Shown: positions 59,407-64,000 of the stretch, one piece after another | Numbering within the stretch: the first letter of the stretch is position 1 | Layout of the letters: every line of letters begins with the position of its first letter | NCBI RefSeq assembly: GCF_014635205.1 | Contig: NZ_BMCN01000001.1 | Span: forward strand, 62,001 to 126,000 | Length of the DNA stretch: 64,000 nucleotides | Direction: 5' to 3' | Source of the DNA: Jeotgalicoccus aerolatus | GTDB taxonomy: Bacteria; Bacillota; Bacilli; Staphylococcales; Salinicoccaceae | The notes under the pieces: model-generated | The model's input: only the letters and a program-made list of their open reading frames with translations | Database searches by the model: none | What the model was told of the DNA's origin: nothing | Program-made: the position numbers and the translations under genes

Positions 59407-60660
59407 TTAACTGCTGGAACAGTGATATCCCGCAACGTAACCGGTGACCAGGGCGCTCGTAATATTATAGCCGCCGGTATAACCGTGAATGTCGAGCACT
59501 TCGCCTGCAAAGTGAAGGCCGTTAATTAGTTTGCTCGACATTGTCGACGGGTTGATTTCCTTCAAATTCACTCCGCCGCCGGTTACGAATGCTTTTTCAA
59601 TAGACTGAGTGCCGTTTACGTTAAAAGTAAAGCGTTTAAAGAATTCTACCAGCGCCTGCTTTTGTGCATTAGATACGTGATGGCCGCTCGTCGTGCCGTC
59701 GATTTTTAAATAGTCGAGCACAAATGTAATCAGGCGTTCCTGATGTATATTTTTTAAAATGTTTTTAAGGCTTTTATCGATATTATCTTTAATGGTCTGA
59801 TTAATATATTCCTGCATTTCTCCCATAGTATATTCGGGGAAAAAGTCGAGCTGCATTTTAATATTTTCCTTTTTCTGTGCGAGTTGTTCCTTATAAACAA
59901 ACTGGCTGCAGCGAAGTGCTGCCGGGCCGCTCACACCAAAGTGCGTAAAAATCATATCCATCTGGTGGGTAATACGGGGTTTGCCATTTTTCTTCAAGAC
60001 GGATAAGGCGACATCATCGAGGCTAATGCCTTTTAAGGAACCATCGGTAAAGAAACGCTGATTCGATGTTATCGGCACTTCGGTCGGAAATAGATCAGTC
60101 ACCGTGTGGCCGAGTGTTTTTGCGAATTTGTGCCCGTCGCCTGTGGAACCGGTTTGCGGCACGCTTTTACCGCCGGTAGTTATGATGACGTTCGAAGCTG
60201 TATACACCGAACCGTCTGTCGTTTTAACACCCGTAATTTGCTGGTTTTCCGACAGGACAGCAGCGACTTCGGTTTCAAACTGGATGTCGACTTTATTCGC
60301 TTCCAGCTGGTTTAAAAAGACATTGAGCACGTCTTTCGCTTTATTAGAAACCGGGAACATGCGGCCATGGTCTTCTTCTTTTAATTTAACACCGTTTCCT
60401 TCCACGAATTTAATAATCGATTCGTTATCGAAAACTGAAAATGGACCGTATAAAAATTTCCCATTGCCGGGGATATTCTGAATAATTTCTTCATAGGGCA
60501 GGCGGTTGGTCACATTACAGCGGCCGCCGCCGGAAATCAGCAGTTTTTTGCCTAATTTTTTATTTTTTTCTAAGAGCAGCACTTTGTTATGATTCAGACT
60601 CGCAGCGTAAGCTGCCATAATTCCGCTGACACCGCCGCCGATTACTATTGTATCGTACAT
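59407..60660 (-). CDS. HI0933/YhiN-family flavoprotein
   Basis: The 417-residue NAD(P)/FAD-dependent oxidoreductase of the HI0933 family has the N-terminal dinucleotide loop IGGGVSGIMAAYAA (6-19), then LLISGGGRCNVTN, the family fingerprint, and the C-terminal FAD contact FAGEVLDIHGYTGGYNITSALVTGYVAG. Members are flavoproteins of unknown substrate; some are linked to membrane or sulfur oxidation. The gene stands alone, divergent from the flippase gene; the ribosome site is AAAAGGAGAAAAAC. Length normal. Confidence 0.88.
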   Translation of the reverse strand: MYDTIVIGGGVSGIMAAYAASLNHNKVLLLEKNKKLGKKLLISGGGRCNVTNRLPYEEIIQNIPGNGKFLYGPFSVFDNESIIKFVEGNGVKLKEEDHGRMFPVSNKAKDVLNVFLNQLEANKVDIQFETEVAAVLSENQQITGVKTTDGSVYTASNVIITTGGKSVPQTGSTGDGHKFAKTLGHTVTDLFPTEVPITSNQRFFTDGSLKGISLDDVALSVLKKNGKPRITHQMDMIFTHFGVSGPAALRCSQFVYKEQLAQKKENIKMQLDFFPEYTMGEMQEYINQTIKDNIDKSLKNILKNIHQERLITFVLDYLKIDGTTSGHHVSNAQKQALVEFFKRFTFNVNGTQSIEKAFVTGGGVNLKEINPSTMSSKLINGLHFAGEVLDIHGYTGGYNITSALVTGYVAGYHCSSS

Positions 60661-60745
60661 AAAGTTTTTCTCCTTTTAGTTTTAAAGTATTCCTTTATCT
60701 ATTATAATGATGGGTATGTTTATTATAGATAAGAAGGGTTAATAT

Positions 60746-62386
60746 ATGTCGGATCAGAAAAAGATGTTTCGCGGTACATTTCTTTTAACCGCAGCTACAT
60801 TTACAACTCAAATTTTAGGAATGCTGTATTTAATTCCATTTTACAGCATTATGGGCGGAGAAGAAAACCTTGCCCTGTACGGGTATGCTTATACACCGTA
60901 CACGATTATGCTGTCGGTGGCTGCCGCCGGTGTACCCGGTGCAGTATCGAAATTCGTCGCCAAGTATAATGCACTCGGCGCCTATGAGACCAGCCGGAAG
61001 TTATACAAATCCAGTCTCTTAGTCATGATGGCGTCAGGTGTAATCGCGTTTCTAGCCTTATATTTTATGGCACCTGTAATCGCCGAAGCACAAAGTGCAG
61101 CGGGCGGCAGCGGAGAGCACCGCTGGAGCACTGAAGATATTACAAGTATTATTCGCGTCATCAGTTTCGCTGTAATCGTCGTACCGTTCATGGCAACCTG
61201 GAGAGGTATTTTCCAGGGGCATGAATCATTTGGTCCAACGAGTGTATCTTCAGTCGTCGAACAAATTTTAAGAATCGCAGTACTGTTATCCGGTGCTTTT
61301 ATCGTTATTAATGTTTTAGATGGTTCGATAAAAACCGCTAACGAAATTGCCGTGTTTGCTGCTTTCGTCGGCGCAATCGGTGCGACAGTAACACTCGCTG
61401 TGTTCTGGCGAAAGAGAAAACCGATGATGGCAGAACAGCTCGCACAGGATAAGAGCGGAATTAATTTATCTTATAAGGATATGTATAAGGAAATTATCCG
61501 ATACGGTCTGCCATTTATTATCGTCAGTGTCAGTATACCGGTCGTCTTATTTATCGACCAGATGACACATAATAATGCCTTGTCATTAGCCGGTGTGCCA
61601 GGCAGTCTGCAGGACTCCTGGTTTGGTATGCTGAACTTAACGACGCATAAATTAGTCATGATTCCAACTGCATTTGCTTCGGCATTTGCCATTACGATCT
61701 TGCCGTTTATTACAAAAAACTATCAGCAGAAATTATTTGATAATGTGCACAGCCAAGTGAAATCGATGATTCTTATGCTGCTGTTCTTCGTTATCCCGGC
61801 AGGTATCGGCATGATGATTTTATCTGCACCGATTTATACTGCTTTTTACAGCTATAACGAAATCGGTATTATGATTCTGACATTCTACGCGCCGGTCAGC
61901 ATTATTATTTCGCTGTTCTCTGTCACGTGCTCTATCGTGCAGGGGATCGATAAGCAGCATCTGACATTCTATGTCGTTATTATTATGCTGATTATTAAAG
62001 CCGGAATCAATATTCCGCTGATCATGAACTTTTATACGCCGGGTGCGGTGATGGGGACAGCAATCGCCCTGGGTGCCGGTGTCATTATGAACTTAATCAT
62101 TATTAAAAAACACGGTAAAATCCGATTCCGGGCGTTCGTTGCACCGATTTTCAAAATTATCGCGTGTGCACTGATGATGCTGTTGTCAGTTGAAGTGGTG
62201 TATTATTTATTAATGATGAATATCAATATGGAAGATATGACGAAGATGACTTCAGTCATTACTTTAGTCATTACAGTACCGGTCGGTGTGATTGTGTATC
62301 TGTTTATAGGGTTTAAAACAGGACTTGCCGATGAAGTGCTCGGAGAACGGGCAGAGAAAATCCGCAGGAGAGTGAAATTTTTATAA
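60746..62386 (+). CDS. ytgP: YtgP/SpoVB-family flippase (MurJ-like)
   Basis: The 546-residue MATE/MOP superfamily protein has about 14 membrane helices and the family start FRGTFLLTAATFTTQILGMLYLIPFYSIMG, followed by GVPGAVSKFVAKYNALG, typical of YtgP/SpoVB, which in Bacillus and Staphylococcus flips lipid II (as Amj/MurJ counterpart). It precedes the RsuA gene with a 1-nt overlap and lies near leuS, as in Staphylococcus. The ribosome site is AAGAAGGG. It acts in the cytoplasmic membrane in peptidoglycan synthesis. Confidence 0.88.
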   Translation: MSDQKKMFRGTFLLTAATFTTQILGMLYLIPFYSIMGGEENLALYGYAYTPYTIMLSVAAAGVPGAVSKFVAKYNALGAYETSRKLYKSSLLVMMASGVIAFLALYFMAPVIAEAQSAAGGSGEHRWSTEDITSIIRVISFAVIVVPFMATWRGIFQGHESFGPTSVSSVVEQILRIAVLLSGAFIVINVLDGSIKTANEIAVFAAFVGAIGATVTLAVFWRKRKPMMAEQLAQDKSGINLSYKDMYKEIIRYGLPFIIVSVSIPVVLFIDQMTHNNALSLAGVPGSLQDSWFGMLNLTTHKLVMIPTAFASAFAITILPFITKNYQQKLFDNVHSQVKSMILMLLFFVIPAGIGMMILSAPIYTAFYSYNEIGIMILTFYAPVSIIISLFSVTCSIVQGIDKQHLTFYVVIIMLIIKAGINIPLIMNFYTPGAVMGTAIALGAGVIMNLIIIKKHGKIRFRAFVAPIFKIIACALMMLLSVEVVYYLLMMNINMEDMTKMTSVITLVITVPVGVIVYLFIGFKTGLADEVLGERAEKIRRRVKFL

Positions 62387-63075
62387 TGAGACTCGATAAA
62401 TATCTTGCGAATGCCAATGTCGGCAGCCGCAAAGATGTCAGCAAGCTGATCAAGAAAAGTTTGATTACAGTCAATGGTGCGGTCGTTAAAAGTCCAAAGG
62501 CGGAAGTATCATACGAAGACGAGATTCTGTATGACGGTCTGCCGATCGTGCTGGAAGAATTTATCTATTTAATGATGAACAAGCCGGACGGCGTCATTTC
62601 ATCGACAGAAGATGGTCCGACAGCGACGGTCATCGATTTAATTGCCCATCCGCAGCAAAACGAACTTTTCCCGGTCGGCAGGTTGGATAAGGATACGGTA
62701 GGCCTGCTGTTCATTACGAACGACGGCAAATTAGCCCACCAGCTGTTATCGCCGAAAAATGAGTATTATAAAACTTATTTTGTAACTGCCAGAGATAATG
62801 TAACAGATGAAGACCTTCACAAGCTTGAGTCCGGCATCGACTTAAAAGATTTTAAGACGAAGCCTGCCAAGGCCGTACGGGTCAGTCCAAAGGAAGTCGT
62901 CCTGTCGATTACCGAAGGGAAGTTCCACCAGGTGAAGCGGATGTTCCAGGCGCTCGGCAACGAAGTCGTTAAGCTGAAACGTACTGGTTTTGCCTCGCTG
63001 ACACTCGATGAAACATTGAACGAAGGCGAATATAGAAGGTTAACAGAGGACGAAATAAAAAATTTAACAATTTAA
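62386..63075 (+). CDS. rsuA: Pseudouridine synthase, RsuA/YtzG family
   Basis: The 229-residue protein has an N-terminal S4 domain (MRLDKYLANANVGSRKDVSKLIKKSLITVNG, about 1-45) and the RsuA/RluB/E/F catalytic domain (about 60-225) with the active-site Asp in FPVGRLDKDTVGLL and the KPDGV and VRVSP/EGKFHQVKRMF motifs. It makes pseudouridine in rRNA (16S U516 in E. coli RsuA). Start overlaps the flippase stop (TAATG), so translation is coupled. Confidence 0.93.
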   Translation: MRLDKYLANANVGSRKDVSKLIKKSLITVNGAVVKSPKAEVSYEDEILYDGLPIVLEEFIYLMMNKPDGVISSTEDGPTATVIDLIAHPQQNELFPVGRLDKDTVGLLFITNDGKLAHQLLSPKNEYYKTYFVTARDNVTDEDLHKLESGIDLKDFKTKPAKAVRVSPKEVVLSITEGKFHQVKRMFQALGNEVVKLKRTGFASLTLDETLNEGEYRRLTEDEIKNLTI

Positions 63076-63151
63076 GTTTAGATTGGTGATGCAGGGGTAT
63101 TATTTATATTAAGTCCAATGAAAACAATTTTATAATACGAGGTGTATCAAA

Positions 63152-63835
63152 ATGGGAAAATTATTTAATTTTGTATTTAGAGTCGGTGCAGTACTGGGTA
63201 TTGCATACGCTGCAAAAAAACTTGCAGATAATAAAGAAACTGTAAAACAGGAATATGCGAAAGCGAAAGAAGATCCGAAAGCTTATGCACAAAACGTGCA
63301 GGAAAAAGCGACAGCTAAAGCACAAGATCTGCAAGCTAAAGCACAGGAAGAGTATGCTAAAGCAAAAGAGGACCCGCAGGCATACAGAGAAAACGTTCAG
63401 AATAAAGTGACTGACAAAGCAAAAGAAGTACAATCTAAAGCGAACGAGCAAGTCGATGCAGCGAAAGTGAAAGCATCTGATTTACAGTCAAAAGCTAAAG
63501 ATGAATATGCAAAAGCAAAAGAAGATCCTGAAGCTTACAAACAGAACTTAAAAGAAAAAGGTCAGGAAAAAGCTGAATCAGTTAAAAATGAAGCGAAAAA
63601 AGCTCAGAAAAACATGAAGAATAATAGCGCATCAGCAGATGTTAAGCCGGATGCAGAAAATACTGATGACATCGAACAAAGAGAATCAGTTCTTGCAGAC
63701 GAAGGCGGTATTTCTGAGAGCGAAGTTAATAAGTACGAAAAAGAACACAATGTTGACGTGATCGATGATGAAGGCGAACGTAATGAAAACCACAACATTC
63801 ACATCGTGACAGATAACAAAAAAGATAATAAATAA
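63152..63835 (+). CDS. Repeat-rich YtxH/LEA-like protein
   Basis: The 227-residue hydrophilic protein has an N-terminal helix (GKLFNFVFRVGAVLGIAYAAKKL, about 2-24), as in YtxH proteins, and then three copies of a repeat with the core EYAKAKEDP-x-AY at about residues 33, 70 and 115, spaced 37 and 45 residues, separated by Lys/Ala/Gln-rich heptads. The Ala/Lys/Glu/Gln composition is that of LEA/apolipoprotein-like amphipathic helices that protect cells against desiccation. The tail (about 160-227) is acidic and disordered. Function is inferred; it could instead be a general stress protein. Confidence 0.75.
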   Translation: MGKLFNFVFRVGAVLGIAYAAKKLADNKETVKQEYAKAKEDPKAYAQNVQEKATAKAQDLQAKAQEEYAKAKEDPQAYRENVQNKVTDKAKEVQSKANEQVDAAKVKASDLQSKAKDEYAKAKEDPEAYKQNLKEKGQEKAESVKNEAKKAQKNMKNNSASADVKPDAENTDDIEQRESVLADEGGISESEVNKYEKEHNVDVIDDEGERNENHNIHIVTDNKKDNK

Positions 63836-63844
63836 TCTTTATAT

Positions 63845-63897
63845 TATTCCCTGTGTAAAGGCTGCTCTTCGCGGTCCTTATACGGGGAATTTTTTTG
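63845..63897 (+). terminator. Terminator after the YtxH/LEA-like gene
   Basis: An imperfect stem ATTCCCTGTGTAAAGG with CCTTATACGGGGAAT, followed by seven T (63891-63897), ends the gene. Confidence 0.75.
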
Positions 63898-63965
63898 CCT
63901 TTAATATTTTGGGATTCTCTGCCGAAAAGTATATAATAGAAGAAAATCAATCTACAAGGGAGCCG

Positions 63966-64000
63966 ATGAACTTGGATGCAAAAGAATTAGTTATTCAATA
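63966..64000 (+). CDS. Start of an unidentified gene (3' partial)
   Basis: Only MNLDAKELVIQ or, from a TTG two codons on, MDAKELVIQ is visible. AAGGGAG (63956-63962) is 3 nt before the ATG and 9 nt before the TTG at 63972, so the TTG is the better-spaced start. The product cannot be identified from 12 codons. Confidence 0.5.
   Translation, partial: MNLDAKELVIQ

Overview
The window looks like chromosome from a low-GC Gram-positive of the Staphylococcaceae, probably a non-Staphylococcus genus such as Jeotgalicoccus or Salinicoccus. The evidence is Staphylococcus-like synteny and gene content: fadXEDBA, menA/menFDHB/menE, yidD-ytkD-pckA-metK with a SAM-I riboswitch, T-box-leuS, ytgP-rsuA, a SirTM-lipoate ligase pair and Firmicute-type Shine-Dalgarno sites. 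Genus is inference only.

Layout. 1-2.5 kb: the right end of a Tn554-like tyrosine-recombinase transposon (tnpB cut by the window edge, tnpC), a terminator, and the relic of an ABC permease. 2.7-8.9 kb: small accessory and regulatory genes: a TauE/SafE permease, a frameshifted C45-family acyltransferase, a deoxynucleoside kinase, a cold-shock protein, a catechol-dioxygenase-like VOC protein divergent from an HxlR regulator, a membrane-anchored thermonuclease and a MerR/TipAS regulator. Between the cold-shock gene and the VOC gene, on the minus strand, lies what looks like an undescribed Fur-repressed small RNA with a C-rich loop. 8.98-9.62 kb: seven tRNA genes (fMet, Asp, Phe, Gly, Asn, Glu, Ser). 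10.1-11.5 kb: a DHA2-family MFS exporter.

11.9-19.8 kb: a complete fatty acid beta-oxidation operon (CoA transferase, acyl-CoA ligase, acyl-CoA dehydrogenase, HAD/enoyl hydratase fusion, thiolase) with two perfect cre (CcpA) boxes. 19.8-22.2 kb: a decayed GGDEF gene, two lipoproteins, a tiny membrane protein and an unknown membrane protein. 22.2-29.3 kb: menaquinone synthesis (menA divergent from menF-menD-menH-menB-menE; menC is not in the window). 29.3-33.4 kb: yidD, ytkD, pckA and riboswitch-controlled metK.

33.5-49.9 kb: mostly single metabolic and membrane genes: NERD protein, aldehyde dehydrogenase, DUF2975/YozG pair, patatin, split ThrE exporter, GNAT, GPP34 protein, NhaC antiporter, an aminoglycoside phosphotransferase-like gene with an in-frame stop, DUF429 protein, a Rex-box-controlled butanediol dehydrogenase, SirTM plus lipoate ligase, M20 amidohydrolase, PH-domain and DUF1413 proteins, and a hexapeptide acyltransferase. 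49.9-56.6 kb: two FluC fluoride channels downstream of proline dehydrogenase, a gamma-carbonic anhydrase-like protein, an alpha/beta hydrolase lacking its serine, an MnmM-like methyltransferase, an ABC exporter and a DNA alkyltransferase. 56.6-64 kb: T-box and leuS, a flavoprotein, a MurJ/SpoVB-type flippase, a pseudouridine synthase, a repeat-rich YtxH/LEA-like protein and the first codons of one more gene.

Regulation that can be read from sequence: Fur (two boxes), CcpA (two perfect cre sites, one near match), Rex (one perfect site), a MerR 19-bp-spacer promoter, a SAM-I riboswitch and a T-box. No CRISPR array, prophage or rRNA gene was seen.
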